This document shows, piece after piece, positions 55,326 to 64,000 of a stretch of DNA of 64,000 bases. How positions within the stretch are numbered: the stretch's first letter is position 1; each line of letters starts with the position of its first letter. The translations under genes were made by a program, and so were the position numbers. The notes beneath the pieces were generated by a model. It made no database searches, was not told where the DNA came from, and saw nothing but the letters and a program-made list of their open reading frames with translations. The stretch comes from Streptococcus sp. LQJ-218 (GTDB lineage: Bacteria; Bacillota; Bacilli; Lactobacillales; Streptococcaceae), in assembly GCF_003428885.1 (NCBI RefSeq), contig NZ_QQRU01000004.1, positions 1 through 64,000 on the forward strand, in the 5' to 3' direction.

Positions 55326-57341
55326 ATGAAAAAATTATTTATACTCATATCCAACCTGCTTGCTAGTTTGTTCTTTGTTTGGGTATTTACCATTTGGACT
55401 GATACATATGTCTCCTATTATTACCCCAACGTTGTTGTACGTGATTCTTCCCCTGAAACAACTTTTCAGCATGTTGCAACACGCTTGGAAAAACTAGCAG
55501 AAGAAACGGATAGCTTTATTGCGATTCAACACCAGGATCCTAACTCAGAAGGTACTCCAGTGTTTTCTTATACAACCTTTGGGAACGGAAAGTTGCCTGA
55601 TGGGCTACAGGAAAAAAATCTAGAAGATGCTCAAAGTAGTAGTGTTGAAACAAACTATTTTGTATTCGATGGACACCTAGATATTCACTTGCTAAGGGAG
55701 GAGCTAAGTCAACTTGGCTTGACTAACATGCACCTGACAATTCCATCTAAACTATCTACGTTAATGGCTATCTTTAGTAACGGATTTCAGTTAATCGGTT
55801 TATTGATTTTCATCTTAACCTTTGGAGCACTGACTTTAATTAGTCAAATTAGCCAATTACGGTCGTCGGGCATTCGCCTCATTTCAGGAGAGAAACGGTG
55901 GTCCATTTTCCTAAGACCAGTTGGTGAGGATTTGAAAGGGATAGCTGTTGGTTTCAGTTTAGCTGGCGTGCTCGCCATTCTTATGCAAAAAATTCTGTCG
56001 CTTCCAACGCAATCCCTAATGACCATAGGAGCAGGCTTGCTCAGTTATAATCTCATCTTGTTGTCGATCTCCCTGTTTTTCGCTCAACTCTTCGCAGTTG
56101 GGATAAAAAAGATACACCTGATGCAGATTATAAAAGGGCAAGTGCCTGTCAGAGGAATCATTAGTTTGATTTTAATCGGTCAACTATTAGCGATTATTAT
56201 TGTAACGCTGGGAATAGGGAGTAGCTTAAAGTATTCCCAAGCCTGGCAACAGCATCGGATTGGACAAGAGGCTTGGAGCCAGGAAAGGCAACTGATTACC
56301 CTATCAATCAGCCGTGAAGGAACGAGTCCTGGTTTTGATGAACAAGCTCAAAGGAAACTCAGAACTTGGTATCAATTGATGGATCTGGCTGTTTCAGAAC
56401 AAAAGGCTTTCTTATCTAGACACCAGTTAATTGACCGTACTTTGCAAAATGGCATGGCTTCCTCCAAAAACTTTATAACCTCTACAGAATGGCACGATTA
56501 CAACCCGAATGGCAATGTCCTTATCGTCACACCGCAATACTTGGAGCGTCAAAACATTCCTGTAGATACAACTATTGAGCAAAAAATGAATCACCTTGAT
56601 GTAGGGGGGGTTGTCTTATTGCTGCCTGAACACCTCCGTTCAGAGGAAGAACATTATAAATCTGTTTTTGAAGACGACTTAACCAGTCGCATGTCTAGTC
56701 AAGATGAACGACAGCAAATGACTGCTACGGTAGGTTATTTGGAATCAGGTCAGGATCGTTTTGTGTATAATACGACCCCTATTTCTTACCAGCAGTTTTT
56801 GAAAGATCCAATCATCATTGTTATAACACCCCAATCAACTGGTCCACAGTCCATTTTGTTTTGGGTAGACGCAGTACAGAACTACGTTCTCTTTAATCAA
56901 TTGTCTGATGCCCAGGAGCTTATCCAGAGACAAGGCGTTGAAAATTGGGTCTCAGAAATGCAAACAGGTTACCACAACTACATCACATTATTGGATAATA
57001 TCCAGAGGGAACGTTGGGTAATGCTAGCAGGAGCTGTGCTTGGGATTGCAACTTCAATCTTGTTGTTTAACACTATGAATAGGCTCTACTTTGAAGAATT
57101 TAGACGTGCCATTTTTATCAAACGCATTGCAGGTCTCAGGTTCTTAGAAATCCATCGCACTTATCTCTTTGCTCAACTGGGTGTGTTTTTACTGGGATTT
57201 ATTGCGAGTGTATTTCTTATGGTAGAGATAGTAGTTGCTTTCTTAGTCTCGTTACTCTTTACTGGTCTATCTCTTTTACAGTTACATGTCCAAATGCAGA
57301 AAGAAAACAAGATGTCCATGCTTGTTTTGAAGGGAGGTTAA
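55326..57341 (+). CDS. Bacteriocin-associated integral membrane protein (DUF1430, lactococcin 972 group)
   Basis: The 671-residue protein has one N-terminal membrane segment (about 5-25), an external domain, four segments between about 148 and 300, a second external domain, and segments near 570-590 and 620-660. This is the layout of the putative immunity/export protein of lactococcin 972 loci. The ATPase of that system follows two bases later. Unlike normal loci, no intact lactococcin 972 precursor lies upstream. A hairpin precedes the start; AAGGAA is the ribosome binding site. Confidence 0.85.
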   Translation: MKKLFILISNLLASLFFVWVFTIWTDTYVSYYYPNVVVRDSSPETTFQHVATRLEKLAEETDSFIAIQHQDPNSEGTPVFSYTTFGNGKLPDGLQEKNLEDAQSSSVETNYFVFDGHLDIHLLREELSQLGLTNMHLTIPSKLSTLMAIFSNGFQLIGLLIFILTFGALTLISQISQLRSSGIRLISGEKRWSIFLRPVGEDLKGIAVGFSLAGVLAILMQKILSLPTQSLMTIGAGLLSYNLILLSISLFFAQLFAVGIKKIHLMQIIKGQVPVRGIISLILIGQLLAIIIVTLGIGSSLKYSQAWQQHRIGQEAWSQERQLITLSISREGTSPGFDEQAQRKLRTWYQLMDLAVSEQKAFLSRHQLIDRTLQNGMASSKNFITSTEWHDYNPNGNVLIVTPQYLERQNIPVDTTIEQKMNHLDVGGVVLLLPEHLRSEEEHYKSVFEDDLTSRMSSQDERQQMTATVGYLESGQDRFVYNTTPISYQQFLKDPIIIVITPQSTGPQSILFWVDAVQNYVLFNQLSDAQELIQRQGVENWVSEMQTGYHNYITLLDNIQRERWVMLAGAVLGIATSILLFNTMNRLYFEEFRRAIFIKRIAGLRFLEIHRTYLFAQLGVFLLGFIASVFLMVEIVVAFLVSLLFTGLSLLQLHVQMQKENKMSMLVLKGG

Positions 57342-57342
57342 T

Positions 57343-57975
57343 ATGATTGAACTTAAACAGGTGAGTAAATCTTTTGGAGAACGAGAGTTATTTTCGAATC
57401 TTTCAATGACATTTGAGGCTGGAAAAGTCTATGCCTTAATTGGTTCAAGTGGTAGCGGAAAAACAACCTTGATGAACATGATTGGGAAATTAGAATCTTA
57501 TGATGGGACGATTTTTTACCGAGGTAAAGACTTGGCCAATTATAAATCGAGTGATTTTTTCCGTCACGAATTGGGCTACCTTTTCCAGAACTTTGGCTTA
57601 ATTGAAAACCAAAGTATTGAAGAAAACCTTAAGCTAGGTCTCATTGGTCAAAAGTTGAGTCGGTCGGAACAGCGGTTGAGGCAAAAGCAGGCTTTAGAAC
57701 AGGTCGGCCTGGCTTATCTTGACCTAGATAAGCGCATCTTTGAGTTATCGGGAGGAGAATCGCAACGGGTTGCCTTGGCAAAAGTTATCTTAAAGAATCC
57801 ACCCCTTATTCTGGCAGATGAGCCAACAGCTTCAATAGACCCAGCAACCTCTCAGTTGATTATGGAGATTTTGCTATCTCTTCGAGATGATAATAGGCTA
57901 ATCATTATCGCAACACATAATCCGGCAATTTGGGAGATGGCTGATGAAGTGTTCACGATGGATCGTCTGAAATAA
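57343..57975 (+). CDS. Bacteriocin export ABC transporter ATPase (lactococcin 972 group)
   Basis: The 210-residue ATPase has GSSGSGKTT, FQNFGLIENQSIEENL, LSGGESQRVALAKVIL and LILADEPTASIDPA. The SIEENLKLGL phrase after the Q-loop is typical of the lactococcin 972 group. It starts right after the DUF1430 gene and powers it in export of, or immunity to, a bacteriocin. Confidence 0.9.
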   Translation: MIELKQVSKSFGERELFSNLSMTFEAGKVYALIGSSGSGKTTLMNMIGKLESYDGTIFYRGKDLANYKSSDFFRHELGYLFQNFGLIENQSIEENLKLGLIGQKLSRSEQRLRQKQALEQVGLAYLDLDKRIFELSGGESQRVALAKVILKNPPLILADEPTASIDPATSQLIMEILLSLRDDNRLIIIATHNPAIWEMADEVFTMDRLK

Positions 57976-58115
57976 AAATCCTTGTTTTTAATTGCACGAT
58001 GAGTTACTGAAATAGTATCATGAATCAATAATTGGAGTTAATTTAGAATTGTACTTTATTAATATTGAGGTAACTTTTTCTTGATAAAGGAAGAAATAGT
58101 GGAGAGGAAGTTAGA

Positions 58116-58593
58116 GTGAAAAAATTCGACAATTATATTATTGAGAAGCCTTGCGATTCTAATTCAGATAAACTGTAAAAAATCTTAATAATTGAAAGTT
58201 TGGTAGATGATATTTTGCAATTTTCTATCAGAATCAATAATAGTGTAGGAGAGATTTTCCTCCTACAACCCATTTCAAAAGAAAACTATCTTTATTCCAT
58301 GTTATTTTGAGGAAGATATTGTGAAAGTCAAAGATGATGATGAAGTTGAGTGGGATTTGTTAGAATTTCAAAAATTTAGAGCATTTTTGGATTAGTAATC
58401 TGTGTTGAAGGCTCAAAACCTATGGTAAAAAAGTAGCTTTGAAAAGGTATTACCTCTAAAGATTTAGTTAAATAGTGATTTAACACAAAAAGAAATTATT
58501 GAAGTTCTGGAAAGATGTTGTTTCAGTATTGAGAAAAGGTGGGAAAAACTTGCGATTTTCACAGAGAAAGGAAGAAAAAGTATAGAAATATAG
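58116..58593 (+). pseudogene. Decayed small-protein region
   Basis: Broken frames include KKFDNYIIEKPCDSNSDKL-stop (58116-58178), KVKDDDEVEWDLLEFQKFRA ending at 58395, and TQKEIIEVLERCCFSIEKRW to 58593. The pieces are acidic and look like parts of one or two former cytosolic proteins. I do not recognise a family. The gap 57976-58886 otherwise has only the hairpin, cre and promoter described next. Confidence 0.3.
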
Positions 58594-58717
58594 TCAATTG
58601 AAACAAGAACAAGACAAAAGAACCTTTTGTGCTATATTTTTCTCCTTTCGCTTTACAATTGGCTTGAACACCTTTATTGTATCGCGTTTGGAGTTTTTTT
58701 GTATAACCTTCGACGCG

Positions 58718-58741
58718 CACCCGCATAGCGGGTGTTTTTTT
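58718..58741 (+). terminator. GC-rich intrinsic terminator
   Basis: CACCCGC/GCGGGTG stem, three-base loop and seven T residues, unusually GC-rich for this region. A second small hairpin follows at 58744-58765. Confidence 0.75.
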
Positions 58742-58783
58742 GTCTCGCTCCTAGCGGAGAGAGACGGATTAATAGTAGCATAA

Positions 58784-58849
58784 TAAAACCGCTTTCTTAT
58801 ATATTCTTTTAGAAAACCTGTTGCTAAAAGGCTTAAAAATTGATAGAAT
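58784..58849 (+). promoter_or_regulatory. cre site and promoter of glpF
   Basis: TAAAACCGCTTTCT (58784-58797) is a cre in reverse orientation. TTGCTA (58821-58826), 17 bases, TAGAAT (58844-58849) form the promoter. Confidence 0.65.
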
Positions 58850-58886
58850 AAGGATTGTCAAAAAAATTTTAAGGAGAATCTATCAA

Positions 58887-59792
58887 ATGGATTTCACATG
58901 GGCTATTAAATATGCCACAGAATTCTTGGGAACTGCTATTTTGATCATTCTTGGAAATGGTGCAGTTGCCAACGTTGAACTTAAAGGTACGAAAGGTCAC
59001 CAAAGTGGCTGGCTCGTTATTGCTGTTGGTTATGGTATGGGGGTTATGATTCCAGCTTTGATGTTTGGTAACGTATCAGGTAACCACATCAACCCAGCCT
59101 TCACTCTTGGTCTAGCAGTTAGCGGACTTTTCCCTTGGGCTCAGGTTGCACCTTACATCATTATGCAAGTTTTGGGAGCAATCTTTGGTCAAGCCTTGGT
59201 TGTTGCAACACACCGCCCATACTACTTGAAAACTGAAAATCCAAACAATATCTTGGGTACTTTCTCAACAATCTCAAGTTTGGATCAAGGTACAAAAGAA
59301 TCACGCTTTGTAGCAACTGTTAACGGTTTTGTAAACGAGTTTATCGGTTCATTTGTTCTTTTCTTTGCAGCTCTTGGAATGACTAAAAACTTCTTTGGTG
59401 CTGAACTAGTATCAAAAGCACAAGCAGCTATCAATGCTCAAGTTGCTCAAGCAACCACTCAAGGTCAAACAATTCCTCAAGAACAAGTAACAGCTGCACT
59501 TGATCAAGCTAAAGAACAAGTAGCACCATTTATGACATCTGGTCTTGGAATTGCTCACTTGGCACTTGGATTCCTTGTTATGGCCTTGGTTACATCACTT
59601 GGTGGACCTACAGGACCTGCCTTGAACCCAGCCCGTGACTTGGGACCACGTCTCCTTCATGCTTTTCTTCCAAAATCAGTTCTTGGTGAGCACAAAGGTG
59701 ATTCAAAATGGTGGTACTCTTGGGTACCAGTAGTAGCACCTATCGCAGCAGCAATTGCGGCAGTAGCTATCTTCAAATTCCTTTACCTATAA
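58887..59792 (+). CDS. glpF: Glycerol facilitator / aquaporin family channel
   Basis: The 301-residue MIP channel has six membrane segments and both NPA-type motifs, GNHINPAFTLG and GPALNPARDLGPR, the latter with the Asp typical of glycerol channels. A loop of about 45 residues between segments (AQAAINAQVAQATTQGQTIP and on) is rich in Ala and Gln and is longer than in E. coli GlpF. I took ATG 58887 (MDFTWAIKYATEFLGTA) with AAGGAG upstream. The cre site fits repression by glucose. Confidence 0.9.
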   Translation: MDFTWAIKYATEFLGTAILIILGNGAVANVELKGTKGHQSGWLVIAVGYGMGVMIPALMFGNVSGNHINPAFTLGLAVSGLFPWAQVAPYIIMQVLGAIFGQALVVATHRPYYLKTENPNNILGTFSTISSLDQGTKESRFVATVNGFVNEFIGSFVLFFAALGMTKNFFGAELVSKAQAAINAQVAQATTQGQTIPQEQVTAALDQAKEQVAPFMTSGLGIAHLALGFLVMALVTSLGGPTGPALNPARDLGPRLLHAFLPKSVLGEHKGDSKWWYSWVPVVAPIAAAIAAVAIFKFLYL

Positions 59793-59800
59793 GAAATTGA

Positions 59801-59826
59801 AACCGAGGAAATCCTCGGTTTTTTTT
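59801..59826 (+). terminator. Terminator after glpF
   Basis: AACCGAGGA/TCCTCGGTT stem with an eight-T run. Confidence 0.8.
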
Positions 59827-59917
59827 AGAGAAAATTTTACGAAAAATCGGTAAATTTGAGCATAATATCTTGTAAAAAATGCTAAAATCCTTTAAAATAA
59901 AAGAGTTGGAGGAATTT

Positions 59918-60643
59918 ATGAATGTAAATCAAATTGTACGGATTATTCCTACTTTAAAAGTTAATAATAGAAAATTAAATGAAACATTTTATATTGAAAC
60001 CTTTGGCATGAAGGTTTTGTTAGAAGAGTCTGCCTTCCTGTCACTAGGTGATCAAACAGGTCTAGAAAAGCTAGTTTTAGAAGAAGCTCCAAGTATGCGT
60101 ACTCGCAAGGTAGAGGGAAGAAAAAAACTAGCTAGATTGATTGTCAAGGTAGAAAATCCCTTGGAAATCGAAGGACTCTTATCTAAAATAGATTCGATTT
60201 ATCGATTATATAAAGGTCAAAAAGGCTACGCTTTTGAAGTTTTCTCACCAGAAGATGATTTAATTTTGATTCATGCGGAAGATGACAGAGAAAGTTTAGT
60301 AGAAGTAGAGGAAAAACCTGAATTTCAAACAGATTTGGAATCAATTTCTTTGAGTAAATTTGAGATTTCCATGGAAATACATCTCCCAACTGATATCGAA
60401 AGTTTCTTGGAATCATTTGAAATTGGAGCATCACTTGATTTTATCCCAGCTCAGGGGCAGGATTTGACTGTGGACAATACGGTTACCTGGGACTTATCTA
60501 TGCTCAAGCTCTTGGTAAATGAACTAGACATAGTAAATCTTAGCAAGAAGTTTGAGTCTACCGAATATTTTATTCCTAAGTCTGACAAATTCTTCCTCGG
60601 TAAAGATAGAAATAATGTTGAATTGTGGTTTGAAGAAGTATGA
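59918..60643 (+). CDS. cppA: CppA family protein
   Basis: The 241-residue protein matches streptococcal CppA: MNVNQIVRIIPTLKVNNRKL, FYIETFGMKVLLEESAFLSL, and the C-terminal half ending NNVELWFEEV. The fold is like glyoxalase/bleomycin-resistance domains in tandem. CppA was described as a putative C3-degrading proteinase, but it has no signal peptide and that role is doubtful. TTGGAGG supports ATG 59918. The next gene overlaps it. Confidence 0.88.
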   Translation: MNVNQIVRIIPTLKVNNRKLNETFYIETFGMKVLLEESAFLSLGDQTGLEKLVLEEAPSMRTRKVEGRKKLARLIVKVENPLEIEGLLSKIDSIYRLYKGQKGYAFEVFSPEDDLILIHAEDDRESLVEVEEKPEFQTDLESISLSKFEISMEIHLPTDIESFLESFEIGASLDFIPAQGQDLTVDNTVTWDLSMLKLLVNELDIVNLSKKFESTEYFIPKSDKFFLGKDRNNVELWFEEV

Positions 60644-61575
60644 AGTGGACCAAGATTATTAAAAAAATAGAAGAACAAATCGAGGCAGGGATTTATCCCG
60701 GAGCCTCTTTTGCGTATTTTAAGGACAATCAATGGACGGAGTTCTATTTAGGACAGAGTGACCCAGAGCTTGGTTTGGAGACTAAGGCAGGACTCGTTTA
60801 TGACCTAGCCAGTGTCAGCAAGGTTGTTGGGGTTGGCACAGTTTGTACCTTTTTGTGGGAAAAAGGTAAACTAGATATTGACAGACCGGTAACCGATTTT
60901 TTAGCTGAGAGTGATTATCCAGACATCTCTATTCGCCAGCTCTTAACTCACGCAACAGATCTCGATCCATTTATTCCCAATCGTGATCTTTTAACAGCGC
61001 CTGAATTAAAGGAAGCGATGCTTCATCTCAAGAGACGAAGTCACCCAACCTTTCTTTATTCAGATGTCCATTTTTTGCTGTTGGGCTTTATTCTGGAAAG
61101 AATCTTTAATCAAGATCTGGATGTGATTTTGCAGGAGCAAGTTTTTAATCCTTGGGGAATGAATGAAACCCAGTTTGGGCCGGTTGGGCTTGCTGTTCCA
61201 ACAGTTAGGAGTGTAGATGCAGGCATGATACATGATCCCAAGGCTCGTCTCCTGGGCAGACATGCGGGTAGTGCTGGTTTATTTTCGACTGTAAAGGATT
61301 TACAAGTCTTTTTAGAACACTATTTAGCAGATGATTTTGCAAGAGATTTGAGTCAAAATTTTTCTCCTTTGGATGACAAGGAACGTTCTTTAGCATGGAA
61401 TTTGGAAGGAGATTGGCTAGACCATACGGGCTATACAGGGACTTTTATCATGTGGAACCGTCAGAAGCAAGAAGCGGCCATTTTCCTATCGAATCGTACC
61501 TATGAAAAGGATGAGCGTGCTCAATGGATTGTAGACCGTAATCAAGTGATGGACTTGATTCGTAAAGAAGCGTAA
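60640..61575 (+). CDS. Serine hydrolase, beta-lactamase/penicillin-binding protein-like
   Basis: The 311-residue protein has the class C beta-lactamase-like SxxK in DLASVSKVVGV, the second-motif YSDVHF, and the HTGYTG motif near the end. It lacks a signal peptide, so it is cytosolic and more likely an esterase than a lactamase. It overlaps cppA by four bases and is followed by a DMT exporter. Confidence 0.87.
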   Translation: MKWTKIIKKIEEQIEAGIYPGASFAYFKDNQWTEFYLGQSDPELGLETKAGLVYDLASVSKVVGVGTVCTFLWEKGKLDIDRPVTDFLAESDYPDISIRQLLTHATDLDPFIPNRDLLTAPELKEAMLHLKRRSHPTFLYSDVHFLLLGFILERIFNQDLDVILQEQVFNPWGMNETQFGPVGLAVPTVRSVDAGMIHDPKARLLGRHAGSAGLFSTVKDLQVFLEHYLADDFARDLSQNFSPLDDKERSLAWNLEGDWLDHTGYTGTFIMWNRQKQEAAIFLSNRTYEKDERAQWIVDRNQVMDLIRKEA

Positions 61576-61583
61576 GGAGAGAC

Positions 61584-62480
61584 ATGTCAAACATTCTAAA
61601 AGGGACTTTATTAACAGTTGTGGCTGGGATTGCTTGGGGCTTGTCAGGAACGAGTGGCCAATACCTGATGGCACACGGAATTTCCGCTCTAGTTTTGACC
61701 AACTTGCGTCTTTTAATCGCTGGTGGAATCCTCATGCTCTTGGCTTATGCTACTGCAAAGGATAAAATGCTGGCCTTTTTAAAGGATAGAAAGAGTTTGC
61801 TGTCTCTTCTTATTTTTGCTCTGATTGGACTTTTTCTCAACCAATTCGCTTATCTTACTGCTATTCAGGAGACCAATGCAGGCACCGCGACTATACTTCA
61901 GTATGTTTGTCCTGTCGGAATTTTGATTTATAGTTGTATCAAGGATAAGGTGGCTCCGACACTGGGAGAGATTGTTTCCATCATATTAGCTATTGGAGGG
62001 ACCTTCTTGATCGCCACTCATGGGCAGTTGGACAAGTTATCTATGACACCTGCAGGCCTGTTCTGGGGTCTCTTTTCTGCCTTAACCTATGCACTATATA
62101 TCATTTTGCCCATTGCCTTGATTAAGAAGTGGGGGAGTAGTTTGGTTATTGGTGTGGGAATGGTCATAGCTGGTTTGGTCGCCCTTCCTTTTACAGGAAT
62201 TCTACAAGCTACTACCCCAACTAGTCTTGATTTTCTTCTTGCGTTTGCGGGCATTATTCTTATCGGGACTGTCTTTGCCTATACAGCCTTCTTAAAGGGA
62301 GCCAGTCTGATTGGACCGGTCAAGTCAAGCTTGTTGGCTTCAATTGAACCAATCTCGGCGGTTTTCTTTGCCTCCCTGATTATGAATGAACAATTTTATC
62401 CCATTGATTTTCTTGGTATGGCAATGATTTTAGTTGCTGTAATCCTGATTTCTTTGAAAGATTTACTCTTAGAAAAATAA
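61584..62480 (+). CDS. EamA/DMT family transporter
   Basis: The 298-residue membrane protein has ten predicted segments in two EamA repeats, with GIAWGLSGTSGQYL at the start and ATIEPI-like ASIEPISAVFFASL near the end. Members export metabolites or amino acids. It starts eight bases after the serine hydrolase and ends the cppA unit. Confidence 0.9.
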   Translation: MSNILKGTLLTVVAGIAWGLSGTSGQYLMAHGISALVLTNLRLLIAGGILMLLAYATAKDKMLAFLKDRKSLLSLLIFALIGLFLNQFAYLTAIQETNAGTATILQYVCPVGILIYSCIKDKVAPTLGEIVSIILAIGGTFLIATHGQLDKLSMTPAGLFWGLFSALTYALYIILPIALIKKWGSSLVIGVGMVIAGLVALPFTGILQATTPTSLDFLLAFAGIILIGTVFAYTAFLKGASLIGPVKSSLLASIEPISAVFFASLIMNEQFYPIDFLGMAMILVAVILISLKDLLLEK

Positions 62481-62515
62481 AAAGACTCTTTGTCCGTGAT
62501 GACAGAGAGTTTTTT
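62481..62515. terminator. Bidirectional terminator between the EamA and GntR genes
   Basis: AGACTCTTTGTC/GACAGAGAGTTT stem with T run. Confidence 0.75.
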
Positions 62516-62525
62516 GTGTAGTAAT

Positions 62526-63224
62526 CTAATTATTTTCAAGATAAAATTCAAAACGTTCGCCTACATATTGACTTTTTACATATTCAAAAGCAGTACCATC
62601 TTCTAGGTAGGAAACCTGGGTCAAACCAAGAATAGCATGTCCTTTTTCAACTTCCAAGTAGTGGGCAATTTTTTCCTTAGCGAGACGAGCATAAATAGTC
62701 TGTTGTGATTTACCGATACGGTAGCCATGTTTTTGTAGAGTCTGGAAGAAATGACTAGTGATTTCTTCTTTCCTAAAATCCTTAATGAATTTTTCAGGAA
62801 TAGAAGCAACTTCATAAACCAGAGGAACTTGGTCGGCATAGCGAACACGTTCCATTCGGATAATATTGTCCGTTGGAGAAATTCCTAACTTGGCAACTTC
62901 TTGCTCATTTGGAATAGTTTTTCTGTAGGAAATGAGTTGACTAGAGGGAACTTTACCTTGGGATTTGACAATCTCAGTAAAACTGGTTGTCCCTCGCATC
63001 TTTTCTTGCACACGTGTACTAGATACAAAGGTGCCACTTCCAACTCTGCGCTCGAGAACACCTTCTTCGACCAAGAGGGAAATTGCTTGGCGGAGGGTCA
63101 TACGACTGACATCGAACTGCTCTGCTAAATCTCGTTCACTGGGAAGCCTCTCTCCAATAGCCCAACGATGTTCGTCAATATCCTTTTTAACCTGATCATG
63201 GATTTTCATATAAGCTGGTAGCAT
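62526..63224 (-). CDS. GntR-family transcriptional regulator with UTRA domain
   Basis: The 232-residue regulator has an N-terminal winged helix (GERLPSERDLAEQFDVSRMT, LRQAISLLVEEG) and a C-terminal UTRA ligand-binding domain. It is divergent from guaA with about 140 bases between, so it may control itself or guaA. The ligand is unknown; HutC/YvoA-type proteins bind sugar phosphates or similar small molecules. Confidence 0.92.
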   Translation of the reverse strand: MLPAYMKIHDQVKKDIDEHRWAIGERLPSERDLAEQFDVSRMTLRQAISLLVEEGVLERRVGSGTFVSSTRVQEKMRGTTSFTEIVKSQGKVPSSQLISYRKTIPNEQEVAKLGISPTDNIIRMERVRYADQVPLVYEVASIPEKFIKDFRKEEITSHFFQTLQKHGYRIGKSQQTIYARLAKEKIAHYLEVEKGHAILGLTQVSYLEDGTAFEYVKSQYVGERFEFYLENN

Positions 63225-63364
63225 GTTTTCACTTCATTTCTATCTTTTCTCTATTGTACCCCAATAAACAAGAAAAAGTCAAACTTCGCCTTGTTTAGTT
63301 GGTAATTCGGCCTTATTTGTGATAGAATATTGGAAAAAGATATTTCTTTTGAGAAAGGAAAAAG

Positions 63365-64000
63365 ATGAGTAACATTTCAACTGATTTGAAAGATGTCGAA
63401 AAAATCATCGTATTGGACTATGGTAGCCAGTACAACCAGCTGATTTCACGCCGAATCCGTGAGATTGGTGTTTTTTCAGAACTAAAGAGCCATAAAATTT
63501 CAGCTGCTGAAGTTCGTGAAATCAATCCTGTAGGAATTATCCTTTCAGGTGGTCCAAACTCTGTATACGAAGATGGTTCATTCGATATTGACCCAGAAAT
63601 CTTCGAACTTGGAATTCCAATTTTGGGAATCTGTTACGGTATGCAATTATTGACCCATAAACTTGGAGGAAAAGTTGTTCCTGCAGCTGATGCTGGAAAC
63701 CGTGAATACGGTCAATCAACCCTGACTCACAAAGCATCAGCGCTGTTTGAATCAACACCTGATGAACAGACTGTTTTGATGAGCCATGGTGATGCTGTAA
63801 CAGAAATTCCTGCTGACTTTGTTCGTACGGGTACATCCGCTGACTGCCCATACGCAGCCATTGAAAACCCAGATAAACACATTTACGGTATCCAATTCCA
63901 CCCAGAAGTTCGTCATTCTGTATACGGTAATGACATTCTTCGTAACTTTGCCCTTAACATCTGCAAGGCTAAAGGCGACTGGTCAATGGATAACTTCATC
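63365..64000 (+). CDS. guaA: GMP synthase (glutamine-hydrolysing), N-terminal part
   Basis: The gene runs off the window after 212 codons. The visible part is the glutaminase domain with [14 protein letters not shown], the nucleophile cysteine in [15 protein letters not shown], and the His-Glu pair in [10 protein letters not shown]. GuaA makes GMP from XMP with ammonia from glutamine. GAAAGGAAAAAG precedes ATG 63365. A TTGGTA / TAGAAT promoter lies at 63299-63328. Confidence 0.96.
   Translation, partial: MSNISTDLKDVEKIIVLDYGSQYNQLISRRIREIGVFSELKSHKISAAEVREINPVGIILSGGPNSVYEDGSFDIDPEIFELGIPILGICYGMQLLTHKLGGKVVPAADAGNREYGQSTLTHKASALFESTPDEQTVLMSHGDAVTEIPADFVRTGTSADCPYAAIENPDKHIYGIQFHPEVRHSVYGNDILRNFALNICKAKGDWSMDNFI

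Overview
The window is a 64 kb chromosome segment of a low-GC Gram-positive coccus of the Streptococcus mitis/pneumoniae group. Supporting signs are five pneumococcal-type BOX elements, an ssrA tag reading AKNNTSYALAA, an IS1381-like element, IS1167 and IS1239-type transposase pieces, PgdA with its catalytic residues at pneumococcal positions (D275, D276, H326, H330), and gene runs I recall from S. pneumoniae. Species assignment within the mitis group is not possible by eye.

Layout, left to right. (1) 1-1.3 kb: end of an LPXTG surface protein with Rib-type repeats, then an ISL3 transposase remnant. (2) 1.3-11 kb: prfB with its programmed frameshift, ftsEX, a glucose PTS gene (ptsG), a nuclease/phosphatase-fold protein, a DEAD-box helicase, and metK under a SAM-III (SMK) riboswitch whose P3 loop carries three 128-bp tandem repeats. 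(3) 11-34.6 kb: a dead IS1381-like copy, pgdA, an aldo/keto reductase, T-box/glyQ/glyS, a cytosolic ApbE with two flavin reductases, nox, pdxST, an AT-rich ABC pair, hlyIII, DNA repair and amino-acid transport genes, trxB, rlmB and def. (4) 34.7-44.9 kb: a CapA-like protein, HAD and SGNH hydrolases, tmRNA, tRNA-Ser, the fruRKA operon and ftsK. (5) 45-58.8 kb, more accessory: a MacB-like fused ABC protein with a small secreted protein, iscS-thiI, a three-gene hydrolase/hydrolase/ATP-grasp cluster, a chimeric IS30-RRNPP regulator, and a lactococcin-972-type export pair without an intact bacteriocin gene. (6) 58.8-64 kb: glpF, cppA, a serine hydrolase, a DMT exporter, a GntR regulator and the start of guaA.

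How the genes connect: carbon control is prominent. Sites matching or close to the CcpA consensus lie at ptsG, nox, fruR, the fused ABC operon, the locus before the lactococcin-type exporter, and glpF. Redox flavoproteins (nox, trxB, two FMN reductases, apbE) form another theme. The most unusual items are the 414-residue flavin reductase whose tail carries two DATSGAS flavinylation-type motifs beside apbE, the in-frame fusion of an IS30 transposase DNA-binding domain to a TPR peptide-sensing regulator, and the riboswitch interrupted by tandem repeats. All functions are inferred from reading motifs; no database search was possible.
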